From NCBI RefSeq assembly GCF_004295345.1, contig NZ_CP036200.1, positions 4,341,501 to 4,405,500 of the forward strand: DNA of 64,000 bases. The letters run 5' to 3'. This stretch comes from Shewanella maritima. Its GTDB lineage: Bacteria > Pseudomonadota > Gammaproteobacteria > Enterobacterales > Shewanellaceae. The notes beneath the pieces are model-generated. The model made no database searches. It saw only the letters and a program-made list of their open reading frames with translations, and was not told where the DNA came from. The position numbers were made by a program, and so were the translations under genes. This document shows positions 54,569-63,176 of this stretch, one piece after another (within the stretch, counting starts at the first letter, position 1; each line of letters starts with the position of its first letter).

Positions 54569-54664
54569 TATTCCTTAACCTGCTCTCGAGTCACCCTAAA
54601 TTGTTAATGGGCGACTAAAATTACGCGTGAAGATTTGGGCGGAATATACGTAAAATCAAATGTC

Positions 54665-54691
54665 TAAAGTGTTATCTAGATAACACTTTTT
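54665..54691. terminator. perfect palindrome with T tract
   Basis: A 24-bp perfect palindrome centred on CTAG (AAAGTGTTATC/GATAACACTTT arms), followed by T6 in total on the plus strand. Probable terminator of plus-strand transcripts; no plus-strand gene directly precedes it. Confidence 0.6.
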
Positions 54692-54909
54692 TATGTTGGT
54701 TGACGTTAGGTCGGAAATAATTGCTGAATGTAAAATGTACGTTAACGGTTGGTTTTTGAACTGTGTGTGAACTGGATCGTTTTTGTTTGAGAATTGAGCT
54801 TTTACCTCGCAGGATTGTTGCAAGCGCAATGTCAGTCCCGGTCACGATGTCAGTCTCAATAGCAACGCTAGTTTTGATCTCAAGCGTAAAGCAATGGTTT
54901 GAGTTGCTA
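54692..54909. other. intergenic, no gene
   Basis: Little structure. Short frames on both strands overlap each other and lack ribosome sites. Confidence 0.35.
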
Positions 54910-55062
54910 CTAACCCAGCGCCAGCCAAGCGCCAACACCTATCATCAAACTACCGGCAATGCGGTTCATTAGTTTGATGTTACCATCTTTAGCTAGAAAT
55001 AACTTAAGGGTTTTACCGCCCGCTGCATAAGCCATCATGCTGGTGAATTCAGTCACCGGAAT
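54910..55062 (-). pseudogene. duplicated 3' fragment of lysE-family gene
   Basis: About 153 bp, roughly 94% identical by eye to the 3' end of the intact transporter gene (56040-56194), coding VTEFTSMMAYAAGGKTLKLF and so on to GVGAWLALG. No 5' part is present. It lies 1,131 bp from the parent copy in the same orientation, so the two form direct repeats around the zinc-ribbon gene. Confidence 0.85.
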
Positions 55063-55323
55063 AATACGTAGCTTATTCAGTACAAACTTAAACAAATATG
55101 TAGTGGGTACTGCACCAGATGCTATAACTGCATATTTTTTCAGTTTCTCCGTCTCCTGATTGATTAAACAGGTACTTACAGACTAAATCAGCGCTCTATT
55201 TTATGACGATAAATAGATTGGTATTAGGCCATGATGAAAGTATCTAGACGGAAGGCATAAATTATTATGCCCCCATTGAATTAACAGCTATTTTAACGCT
55301 TGACTACGGTTTTGCTTAATTAG

Positions 55324-55734
55324 TTATACAGTGCATTTACTGCATATAGCTTCACCGTTTTCGAGTCGCGGGGTTTCTCTAATTCCACATTTTATACACG
55401 TTGTTGATTTGGCTGCTTTTGTGATTTTGGGGGACTCTTGCTTCTGGTGAGTAATAGGTTGCAATTCCGCTCTACAATGTTTGCAGATTTTTGCAACAGC
55501 TTTTACTTCTTCACCACACTCAGGGCAGTCTCTATGTTGTTTCGCATGCTGTTTTGCAGCGATGATTTCTTGGGTGCTAGTAGCTTTACCAAGTACGAGA
55601 ATGAAAATGATTGAAAATAGAGGGCTAATAATTAGCGATAGAAGAAACCAACCTATGCTGCTGCGGTTGTAGCGATGTGCTACAACCATGACTAGTATAG
55701 AAAACATGATCCAAGAAAAGATTATAGTTGCCAT
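55324..55734 (-). CDS. two-TM protein with tandem zinc ribbons
   Basis: 136 residues. TM helices at about 3-20 and 27-50 (IGWFLLSLIISPLFSIIFIL), then two four-Cys ribbons: CPECG...CKHC and CIKCG...CSKC. A cytoplasmic zinc-binding tail after two membrane passes is a design seen in many small uncharacterised proteins. It is bracketed by a duplicated lysE end, suggesting arrival by insertion. Start supported by a GGAGGAA-like site upstream (TTTGGAGGAACACCG). Confidence 0.8.
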   Translation of the reverse strand: MATIIFSWIMFSILVMVVAHRYNRSSIGWFLLSLIISPLFSIIFILVLGKATSTQEIIAAKQHAKQHRDCPECGEEVKAVAKICKHCRAELQPITHQKQESPKITKAAKSTTCIKCGIRETPRLENGEAICSKCTV

Positions 55735-56039
55735 CGGTGTTCCTCCAAAGATGTACTCATGACTGATTACAGTTAAAGCTTAAGGATTTAGGTTGTGACC
55801 AACCTGGTTAGATCTATTAGAAATAATTAGAGTTGTGGCAAATTAATAACATCAACTCAGTATTCATTTCATTAAACTGAAAGTTTGTGGCGAGTATATC
55901 GGGGAGGAGTTTTAAAGATGTTACTACGAGAACACTTGAAGGAAACAAGTGAGGTTATCGCATTGTAAGTGGCTTTGTGTTGCTGTCTGGTTAGGGCGTA
56001 GTTGCGAGTTTGTGTTGGACGTGTTGTTTTTAATAAGTC
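55735..56039. other. intergenic region between zinc-ribbon gene and lysE
   Basis: 305 bp, no frame, no strong hairpin. It lies within the segment bounded by the lysE direct repeats. Confidence 0.35.
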
Positions 56040-56657
56040 TTAACCCAAAGCCAGCCAGGCGCCAACACCTATCATCAAACTACCGGCAATCCGGTTCATT
56101 AGTTTGATGTTGCCATCCTTAGCTAGAAATAATTTGAGGGTTTTGCCGCCCGCTGCATAAGCCATCATGCTGGTAAATTCAGTCACCATGATAATGCTCA
56201 GTAAGACAATAAGCTGAGTGCTGATTTCTTTATTCACATCGATAAAAGGTGGCAGCAGGGAAATCATAAATGCCCAGCCTTTGGGATTGGCTACGGCTGT
56301 AATGAAGCCTTGTGAGGCTAGGGCGAGTCTGTGGGTATCGATTTGCTGATTATCAACAATTGCCATTTTGCCTTTTGATTGCCACATGTTGACGCCGATG
56401 TACGCAAGATAAGCGCCGCCAACCCATTTCAGTAGATTAAATGCCTCAGGATAGTTAAGCATGATACTGGCAACACCAAACACAGCAGCGATTGCTACAC
56501 TTGCCACCCCAACCAGTTCGCCTAGCATCATCCACAGCGTGCGGCGCACGCCAACACTCATGCCTAATGTCATTGCTAATGTCATGCACATACCAGGGGT
56601 AATCGACACAAAAAAGAAGGTAGGAATAAATACGGCAAGTACGGCTAAATCTGGCAT
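56040..56657 (-). CDS. LysE/RhtB-family amino-acid exporter
   Basis: 205 residues, six TM helices. PDLAVLAVFIPTFFFVSITPGM is the family start (with the conserved SxTPGP variant STTPGM-like), GASLYLAYIG-equivalent GGAYLAYIGVNMW, and AVANPKGWAFMISLLPPF the NPK motif. Exports amino acids or homoserine lactone-type compounds; substrate unknown. Its last 51 codons are duplicated at 54910. Confidence 0.92.
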   Translation of the reverse strand: MPDLAVLAVFIPTFFFVSITPGMCMTLAMTLGMSVGVRRTLWMMLGELVGVASVAIAAVFGVASIMLNYPEAFNLLKWVGGAYLAYIGVNMWQSKGKMAIVDNQQIDTHRLALASQGFITAVANPKGWAFMISLLPPFIDVNKEISTQLIVLLSIIMVTEFTSMMAYAAGGKTLKLFLAKDGNIKLMNRIAGSLMIGVGAWLALG

Positions 56658-56717
56658 GTTTTAGTTCAGTATGAGTTGAGTCTTAGGCAGCTGCGGATTC
56701 TAACCGCGATAAAAAAC

Positions 56718-56742
56718 AAAAACCAGCACTAGGCTGGTTTTT
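56718..56742 (-). terminator. hairpin terminator between hppD and lysE genes
   Basis: AAAAACCAGC-ACTAG-GCTGGTTTTT; terminates the hppD transcript on the minus strand. Confidence 0.8.
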
Positions 56743-56762
56743 GATGTAAACGGACTTTGGTG

Positions 56763-56801
56763 AAAAGCCGCTTGGAAAAGCCGCTTGGAAAAGCCGCTTG
56801 G
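56763..56801. repeat. 13-bp tandem repeat, three units
   Basis: AAAAGCCGCTTGG in three exact copies followed by a partial one (AAAAGGCG), between the hppD stop and its terminator. Confidence 0.9.
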
Positions 56802-56814
56802 AAAAGGCGAGTTA

Positions 56815-57855
56815 TTAAAGCACACCGCGGCGCATTTGATCGCGCTCGATTGATTCAAATAGTGCCTGGAAGTTACCTTCACCAAAACCTAGGTTGTTTT
56901 TACGCTGGATGATCTCAATAAAGATTGGACCAAATAGGTTTTGAGTAAAGATTTGTAGTAGGTATCCGTTCTCGTCACCGTCGCACAGGATTTGGTGATG
57001 CTTGATACGCTCACGATCTTCGGTCACTTGCGGCAGTTTTTCAAAGATAGTGTCGTAGTACTCAGGAATAATATCCAAAGTGCGGATTGAGGTGTTTTCC
57101 ATCGCATCAAGTGACGCAACAATGTCGCGGCTACGGAACGCTAAGTGCTGCACGCCTGGGCCATTGTATTCGTTCAGGTACTCATCAATTTGGTTATTGT
57201 TGTTACCTTTACCTTCGTTAATTGGGATACAGAAGCTGCCATCTGGCGAACGCAGAGCATAAGAAACCAGTGCAGTTTGTACGCCGCTAATGTCAAAGTA
57301 ACGTACTTCAGTGAAACCGAAGATATCCTTATAAAAGTTTGCCCACTTCTCCATAGTGCCTTTGTAGACATTGTTGGTTAGGTGGTCGACTTCCATAAAG
57401 CCCTTGTCTGGGATAACCATAGGGTTTTCTAGATCTTCAAAGTCAGTTTGGTAGATGTTGTTGTCTTCGCCAAACACGTCAATGAAGTAAATTAAGCTGT
57501 CGCCAATACCATAAATTGCTGGGTATGGCATATCTTTACTTGCATCGTCTGCAGGCTTAGCACCGCGCTCTACTGCAGATTTAAATGCAAATTCAGCATC
57601 TTCTACACGCCAGCCCATCGAACAAATTGCAGGGCCGTGAGACTTAGCAAACTCTGATGAAAAACCTTCGCGACCACGGTTCAATAGAAAGTTGATGTCG
57701 TTTTGCTTGTAGTAAAAGATGTCTTTATCTTTTGATTTTTTCAGCATTGAAAAACCAAAGTCGATAAAAGTTTGGTGCATAAAATCAGTATCTGGGCTGG
57801 CAAACTCAGTAAATTCAATACCAAGTAAGCCAAGTGGGTTTTGTTCGCTAGCCAT
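56815..57855 (-). CDS. hppD: 4-hydroxyphenylpyruvate dioxygenase
   Basis: 346 residues. Two vicinal-oxygen-chelate domains; iron ligands are visible in MEVDHLTNNV (His), GVQHLAFRSRDI (His) and FIEIIQRKNN (Glu), with the C-terminal GFGEGNFQALFESIERDQ. It converts 4-hydroxyphenylpyruvate to homogentisate in tyrosine breakdown; overproduction of homogentisate gives brown melanin in Shewanella. It lies 67 bp after hmgA in the same direction, probably one operon. Confidence 0.97.
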   Translation of the reverse strand: MASEQNPLGLLGIEFTEFASPDTDFMHQTFIDFGFSMLKKSKDKDIFYYKQNDINFLLNRGREGFSSEFAKSHGPAICSMGWRVEDAEFAFKSAVERGAKPADDASKDMPYPAIYGIGDSLIYFIDVFGEDNNIYQTDFEDLENPMVIPDKGFMEVDHLTNNVYKGTMEKWANFYKDIFGFTEVRYFDISGVQTALVSYALRSPDGSFCIPINEGKGNNNNQIDEYLNEYNGPGVQHLAFRSRDIVASLDAMENTSIRTLDIIPEYYDTIFEKLPQVTEDRERIKHHQILCDGDENGYLLQIFTQNLFGPIFIEIIQRKNNLGFGEGNFQALFESIERDQMRRGVL

Positions 57856-57922
57856 GATGTTTTCCTCTTGTTCTTGTCGCCCATCACCTTTAGTGATTTG
57901 GGTTAGGCTTTTATGTTTGTTC

Positions 57923-59083
57923 TTAGTCTTCTAACCAAGAGCGATTGTAGTCTTGACTCATGCATTGCTGTACATGGGTCGTAAGCTGTAATGGTGCAAA
58001 AGTGTCTACCATTACCGCGTATTCATAGGTTTCTTTTTTGCCGATTGACGCTTCGGTTTTGCCTGGTTGTGGGCCATGAGGCACACCTTTTTGATGCAAC
58101 GTCATCGACCCAGGCTCAATGCCGGTACGGCTCATAAAGTCGCCATCGACGTAGTAAAGCACTTCGTCACTGTCGATGTTGTTGTGATAGTAAGGCGCTG
58201 GAATCGACTTCTCGTGGAAGTCATATAAGCGAGGTACAAAGTTACAAACCACAAAGTTATGGGCAGTAAATACGATGTGATCTGATGGTGGCAGGTGGAT
58301 TTTGCCAACCTTAGGTGCGTACTCAGTGATATTGAATGCCCATGGGTACACAAAGCCGTCCCAACCAACGAGGTCAAACGGGTGCCATTCAAGCGTAGTG
58401 AGCTGGTATTTATCACCAAACTTACATACCAGTGGAAACTCACCTTTTTCAACGACTGCCTCAGCAAGCTCAGGCACGCGGAAATCGCGTTCGCAATAAG
58501 GGGCAGACTCAGTTAACTGGCCGTAGTCATTTCTAAAGTGCTTAGGAATTTCCACCATAGACGCTGACTCAATCACAAATAAACGCACGTTATTGAAGTC
58601 GTTAAATTTAAGCTGGTAGATGGTGCCGCGTGGGATCACCAGATAGTCCCATTTTTTGACCGCAAGTTCGCCATATTCGCTGTAAAGTGTGCCTTCACCT
58701 TCGTGGACAAAAATCACTTCGTCGCAATAAGCGTTACGGTAAAACTCGTCTGTTGCTTCAGTGACTTTGGCGGTATACATGGCAACATCATTATTAAAGA
58801 AAATCTTGTTGCGAGCGCTGAAGAAGTTGCCTTGGGTGTCGGCTTTTTTCGAGTCTAATTTATAGTTTTGGATCAGTGCATCTTGCCACGCTTCACCGTG
58901 ATTAACCGAGTAAGGTGCTACATCAATTGCCTTGGTTGGCATATTGTGGTGATACTTGTTGGAGTAAATATTGGAAAAGCCATGAGTTGAGAACAACTCT
59001 TCGCGGTACAGCTCGCCGTTGTCTTTTTCAAAGGCAATATGGCGCTTGTTGGGGATTTGGCCTTGTTTTACGTAAAATGGCAT
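57923..59083 (-). CDS. hmgA: homogentisate 1,2-dioxygenase
   Basis: 386 residues of the bacterial HmgA type (shorter than the 440-residue eukaryotic form). Cupin features: HEGEGTLYSEYGELAVKKWD, TAHNFVVCNFVPRLYDFHE (iron-site His/Glu), LHQKGVPHGPQPG. Opens the homogentisate ring to maleylacetoacetate, the step after HppD. Maleylacetoacetate isomerase and fumarylacetoacetase genes are not in the window. Divergent LysR gene may regulate. Confidence 0.95.
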   Translation of the reverse strand: MPFYVKQGQIPNKRHIAFEKDNGELYREELFSTHGFSNIYSNKYHHNMPTKAIDVAPYSVNHGEAWQDALIQNYKLDSKKADTQGNFFSARNKIFFNNDVAMYTAKVTEATDEFYRNAYCDEVIFVHEGEGTLYSEYGELAVKKWDYLVIPRGTIYQLKFNDFNNVRLFVIESASMVEIPKHFRNDYGQLTESAPYCERDFRVPELAEAVVEKGEFPLVCKFGDKYQLTTLEWHPFDLVGWDGFVYPWAFNITEYAPKVGKIHLPPSDHIVFTAHNFVVCNFVPRLYDFHEKSIPAPYYHNNIDSDEVLYYVDGDFMSRTGIEPGSMTLHQKGVPHGPQPGKTEASIGKKETYEYAVMVDTFAPLQLTTHVQQCMSQDYNRSWLED

Positions 59084-59351
59084 TAGCAGTTCCTTTTAAT
59101 CCTTTCACTTAACCTTACAAACACATCGTTATTGGTTTTAGTTCAGTTTGTGGGTCGTAGTTTTGCCCGACAACTCTTGCTGGTTACCGTGCTAACTACA
59201 GCAGTTACTTCAGTTAAATTGTGATCTAGCTAACAATCTAGTTGCTCGCTTGAACAAAAAAAAGAATAATAAGTCGTGCAACTCAATCTAAAAAATAGAT
59301 GGTTAACTTTGCTTTACAACTTTGTCAAAGTGCTTTGACAGTGGAGGACGT

Positions 59352-60245
59352 ATGAGAATAGATGTTGATGCCTTTAATGTACTGCAAGTGCTTGTTGAGG
59401 AGGGCAGTTTTGCCAAGGCATCTGAGCGCTTACATAAGGCGCAGTCTGCGGTGAGTTATCAGGTTAAAAAGCTTGAGCAACACCTTGGTGTCACTCTGTT
59501 CAATCGCGACAAGTATCGCGCTGAGTTAACCCCTGAAGGCAAGGTGATACTGGCAGAAGGGCAAAGGTTGCTGCAGCACCTTGCCAACATTGAGCATTTA
59601 GCCACACGTTTTAGTGACGGTTGGGAGCCTAAGCTTGAATTGGTGATTGATGGTGCCTTGCCGATGGAGCCGATTATGACGGCACTTAAACGTATGAGCG
59701 AGTATCAAATTCCTACTAAAATTCAGCTGAATATGGAGTTTTTGGGTGGTGTACAACACAGGTTTGAGCGAGATAAAGCTGACTTAATGCTGGTAAAAGA
59801 CTATCGCACTGGCCCCAACTATCAACCCACTGCACTACCAGCTATTACCAGTTTATTGGTGGTGGCAAATGAGCATCCATTATCTCATAAGATCGATATT
59901 AGTCTTAGTGATTTACAACAGCATGTTGAGTTAACCATTGAAGATTCATCGCCAATTAAGCGCGACAAAGACGAGATGCAATTTGGCGGCGATAAGGTGT
60001 TCTACCTTTCTGGCTTTATTATGAAGAAAAACGCCTTACTTAAGGGCTTAGGCTTTGGTTGGATGCCAGATTTTTTGATAGCAGATGAGCTGGTGAGTGA
60101 ACAACTCAAATTGGTCGATTTTAGAGGTGGTAATCGTTTTAAATTTACCCCGCAGTTAGTGTCGACTCATGAGCGACCGCTCGGGCGTGCGGGCAAGCTG
60201 TTTACTTCATTAATTATTGAAGAATTCGCTTTATATCAGCACTAG
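59352..60245 (+). CDS. LysR family transcriptional regulator
   Basis: 297 residues from ATG 59352 (GGAGG, spacing 6); a start 10 codons earlier is unsupported. The HTH is FNVLQVLVEEGSFAKASERL, HKAQSAVSYQVKKLEQHLGV, then LFNRDKYRAELTPEGK. The effector domain is LysR_substrate type. Divergent from hmgA with 268 bp between, so control of the tyrosine-catabolism operon is a reasonable guess. Confidence 0.9.
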   Translation: MRIDVDAFNVLQVLVEEGSFAKASERLHKAQSAVSYQVKKLEQHLGVTLFNRDKYRAELTPEGKVILAEGQRLLQHLANIEHLATRFSDGWEPKLELVIDGALPMEPIMTALKRMSEYQIPTKIQLNMEFLGGVQHRFERDKADLMLVKDYRTGPNYQPTALPAITSLLVVANEHPLSHKIDISLSDLQQHVELTIEDSSPIKRDKDEMQFGGDKVFYLSGFIMKKNALLKGLGFGWMPDFLIADELVSEQLKLVDFRGGNRFKFTPQLVSTHERPLGRAGKLFTSLIIEEFALYQH

Positions 60246-60328
60246 CGAGAATGACGGATTATAAGGTTAGCCACAGCTCAGTTTGTCAGTTATGGTAGTG
60301 CAAGTAATTCAGACTCAAGGAGTGAAAA

Positions 60329-61075
60329 ATGTCTAAAACCTGTCATGAAGTCGATTATGAAATCATTGGCAACAGCATGCAGCTGGTGGAAGTTGAGCTA
60401 GACCCAGGCGAGGTAGTTATCGCCGAGGCTGGCGCCATGAGCTACATGGAGCAAGATATAAATTTTGAAGCCAAGATGGGAGATGGCTCTGAAATGGAAT
60501 CGGGCTTTTTCGGTAAGTTAATGGGCGCAGGCAAGCGTATGTTAACCGGCGAAAGCTTGTTTATGACGCACTTTAGTAACCAAGGTGGGCAAAAGCGCAA
60601 AGTGGCGTTTGCTGCGCCAAACCCAGGTACGATTCTCGCTATTGATTTAGCTGAGCATGGCAATGAGCTTATTTGTCAAAAAGATGCATTTTTAGCTGCA
60701 GCTTTGGGCACGCAGGTGTCGATGACGTTTAGTCGTAAACTTGGAGCAGGCTTTTTTGGCGGCGAAGGCTTTATTTTACAAAAGCTAAGCGGTGATGGCA
60801 TGGCGTTTGTTCACGCAGGTGGCACCTTAATTAAAAAAGAACTCAACGGCGAAACCTTAAGAGTCGATACCGGTTGTCTTGTAGGTTTCACGCCGGGCAT
60901 AGATTATGACATTGAACGCGCAGGCTCACTTAAGTCGATGTTTTTAGGTGGTGAAGGGCTATTCTTAGCGACACTAAGCGGTCACGGCACGGTATGGTTA
61001 CAAAGCTTGCCATTCTCGCGTATGGCGGATCGTATTATTGCCCACGCGCCAAGCCTGCACGCCGATAAAGGCTAA
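60329..61075 (+). CDS. TIGR00266/AIM24 family protein
   Basis: 248 residues: [23 protein letters not shown] start (here [19 protein letters not shown]), [42 protein letters not shown] and [19 protein letters not shown], the conserved beta-trefoil-like repeats. Molecular role in bacteria unknown; mitochondrial Aim24 supports cristae organisation. AAGGAG ribosome site. Followed by a terminator. Confidence 0.93.
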   Translation: MSKTCHEVDYEIIGNSMQLVEVELDPGEVVIAEAGAMSYMEQDINFEAKMGDGSEMESGFFGKLMGAGKRMLTGESLFMTHFSNQGGQKRKVAFAAPNPGTILAIDLAEHGNELICQKDAFLAAALGTQVSMTFSRKLGAGFFGGEGFILQKLSGDGMAFVHAGGTLIKKELNGETLRVDTGCLVGFTPGIDYDIERAGSLKSMFLGGEGLFLATLSGHGTVWLQSLPFSRMADRIIAHAPSLHADKG

Positions 61076-61117
61076 GTCAGCCACACTACGGTAGAGCGAA
61101 GTGCTAAAAGAAACACT

Positions 61118-61148
61118 AAAGGGTTAAGCAGTTGCTTAGCCCTTTTTT
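61118..61148 (+). terminator. rho-independent terminator after TIGR00266 gene
   Basis: AAAGGGTTAAGCA and TGCTTAGCCCTTTTTT pair with one G-U, with a T tract. Confidence 0.82.
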
Positions 61149-61219
61149 GTGCTTTCAAGAACGGAGTTGAGCTGCCGAATATGTGAAGCTTTTATCATTA
61201 GTAGGTTTATGGGAATCAA

Positions 61220-62011
61220 ATGATGCTATTGATGAAAGGTAGATTGGTACAGTATCGCTTGGGTTTGAGGATGACTCTTGCTCTAACTGCGCTTACTCTG
61301 GCTGGTTGCACTTCAAATTTTGTTAACGAAATTGATGCTTACCCTAGCGATAACAGTGAATATTTGGCAATTAAAACAGGCATAGCACAGTCAGATATTG
61401 AGCAATACTGTCATCAGGCGCCTGCTTTAAGTTGCACTCTGGATGTGACAGGCAATATTCAGGCGCGTGTGCAGCTTAACTACCGCTTTGCTAATTGGGA
61501 CTCAGGTGGTTATGAACAAGTGATAATCTCAGGTTCAGTTATTCCGCAAGTAAAAATGGTCAAATCAAAGCTTGCGAGCGCAAAGCACAGCGGTAAGGCT
61601 GAGCCTACCTTGGCTCCTGAATTAACCTTAAAGCTGGGTTTTGGCGTCGCAGTTGAACAAGTGTTGGCTGGCGATACTGATTTACTTAGCTTAACCCATG
61701 AGAAAGCTGCCTATGGGTTATCTGGGGGAAGAGGCTATCGCGATAAAACGGTAAGAGGTAAAGTGAATGGTGAGTTTGTGCATGTCACCTTGCCAGGTAA
61801 AACTGCTACTTATGCCGTTCGCACCGACGAGTCTGTGACATTCGCCGACCCTGAGCAAGTGATAACCTTATTACAAGCAACCAATAAACTGCAGTTGAAC
61901 AGTTTAAGTGCAAGCCATGGCCGCTACGAGTTTGACATTCCTTTATCTGATGATGCAAAGCAAGTGTTACTCAAGCTAGCTAACTTTCAGCATGTTATAA
62001 ATAACAATTAA
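61220..62011 (+). CDS. lipoprotein of unknown function
   Basis: 263 residues. Lipoprotein signal MTLALTALTLAGC (lipobox LAGC), then a mature part with paired Cys (EQYCHQAPALSCTLD) and beta-rich sequence. No family recognised. GGGA lies upstream of the first ATG; an ATG five codons later would also leave the signal intact. Single gene. Confidence 0.75.
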   Translation: MMLLMKGRLVQYRLGLRMTLALTALTLAGCTSNFVNEIDAYPSDNSEYLAIKTGIAQSDIEQYCHQAPALSCTLDVTGNIQARVQLNYRFANWDSGGYEQVIISGSVIPQVKMVKSKLASAKHSGKAEPTLAPELTLKLGFGVAVEQVLAGDTDLLSLTHEKAAYGLSGGRGYRDKTVRGKVNGEFVHVTLPGKTATYAVRTDESVTFADPEQVITLLQATNKLQLNSLSASHGRYEFDIPLSDDAKQVLLKLANFQHVINNN

Positions 62012-62094
62012 GCTCTATACATTATCTTAAATTGGAGAGTTGACTTGTTTTATACTGTTGCCGATTTAAAGTTCGACAAACATAAAAGGTCATT

Positions 62095-62988
62095 ATGTTA
62101 AACCGCTCTGAAGATCTAACTATTTTAATCGCTGTTGCTGAGCATGGCGGCTTTAGCGCTGCAGCGAATGCACTCGATATTCAAGTCGCTAAAGTCTCGC
62201 GCAGTGTCAGTCGAATCGAGTCTACTCTCGGGGTGAGCTTGATTAATCGTACTACGCGTAAAATCGAGCTGACAGAAGAGGGCAAGCAGTTTATTCATTC
62301 AGTGCGTCAAGCGTTAAATCAGGTTGATCTGGCAGAGCAAGCTGTGATCAACCTTGGACACAAGCCTGCAGGCAAATTAAGAGTTGATGCCGCTACGCCA
62401 TTTGTGCTGCATCAGTTAGTGCCTTTAGTCGCCGAGTTTAGACAAGCTTACCCTGATATTGAGCTGCAACTGACGTCAAATGAAGGCTATGTTGATTTAA
62501 TTGAGAACCGCACCGATCTGGCTATTCGTATTGGTCGCCTGCATGACTCGAGTATGCATGCCAGTAGCCTTGGTAAAAGCAAGTTGCATTTGGTTGCAGC
62601 GCCTGATTATCTTGAAAAGTATGGCAACCTTAATGACGTGGCGGAGTTAAGTCAGCATCAGCTTATTGGCTTTAGCGATATTAAGCAGCTAAACATATGG
62701 CCTTTACCGGGCTTTGAATCGGCTGTACAAGCAGGGCAAATGCAGCTTAGTTGCAGCAATGGTGAAACCATGCGTCAGCTTGTTTTGGCAGGCAATGGCA
62801 TTGCTTGTCTGTCTAACTTTATGGTGGCGAACGATATTGCCTCAGGCAAGTTAGTATCTGTGTTGGCAGATAAGTTGATTGCCAACAGTGATAGAGAAAA
62901 TGTCAGCGCGGTTTATTATCGCTCTTCAGCGGTATCGAGCCGTATTTCAGCATTTATTGAATTCATCAAACCAAGATTGGCGCTGTAA
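62095..62988 (+). CDS. LysR family transcriptional regulator
   Basis: 297 residues: HTH with DLTILIAVAEHGGFSAAANA, LDIQVAKVSRSVSRIESTLG, then LINRTTRKIELTEEGKQF, and an effector domain of the CrgA-like group (HLVAAPDYLEKYG). Lies 188 bp upstream of the Old Yellow Enzyme gene in the same orientation and may control it, though LysR targets are more often divergent. Confidence 0.92.
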   Translation: MLNRSEDLTILIAVAEHGGFSAAANALDIQVAKVSRSVSRIESTLGVSLINRTTRKIELTEEGKQFIHSVRQALNQVDLAEQAVINLGHKPAGKLRVDAATPFVLHQLVPLVAEFRQAYPDIELQLTSNEGYVDLIENRTDLAIRIGRLHDSSMHASSLGKSKLHLVAAPDYLEKYGNLNDVAELSQHQLIGFSDIKQLNIWPLPGFESAVQAGQMQLSCSNGETMRQLVLAGNGIACLSNFMVANDIASGKLVSVLADKLIANSDRENVSAVYYRSSAVSSRISAFIEFIKPRLAL

Positions 62989-63176
62989 CCCTTGCCTCAT
63001 CATCGGTATTTGTTGTGAGCCTTGCAACAACTCTGTCTATTTTTGTTATTTTCACAAAAGTTATTTGTGACTTTTGTGGTTTTTGCGTTTTGAATATCCC
63101 GGTAAACTCAGTCTCATTCAATTGATCGCTAGTTAGATTTTGAATCTAAATTAGAGCAAATAAAGAGACAGATCCT

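Noticed and set aside
57080..58516. Opposite-strand frames in hppD and hmgA
   Set aside because: Shadow frames; the sense genes are complete and recognisable.
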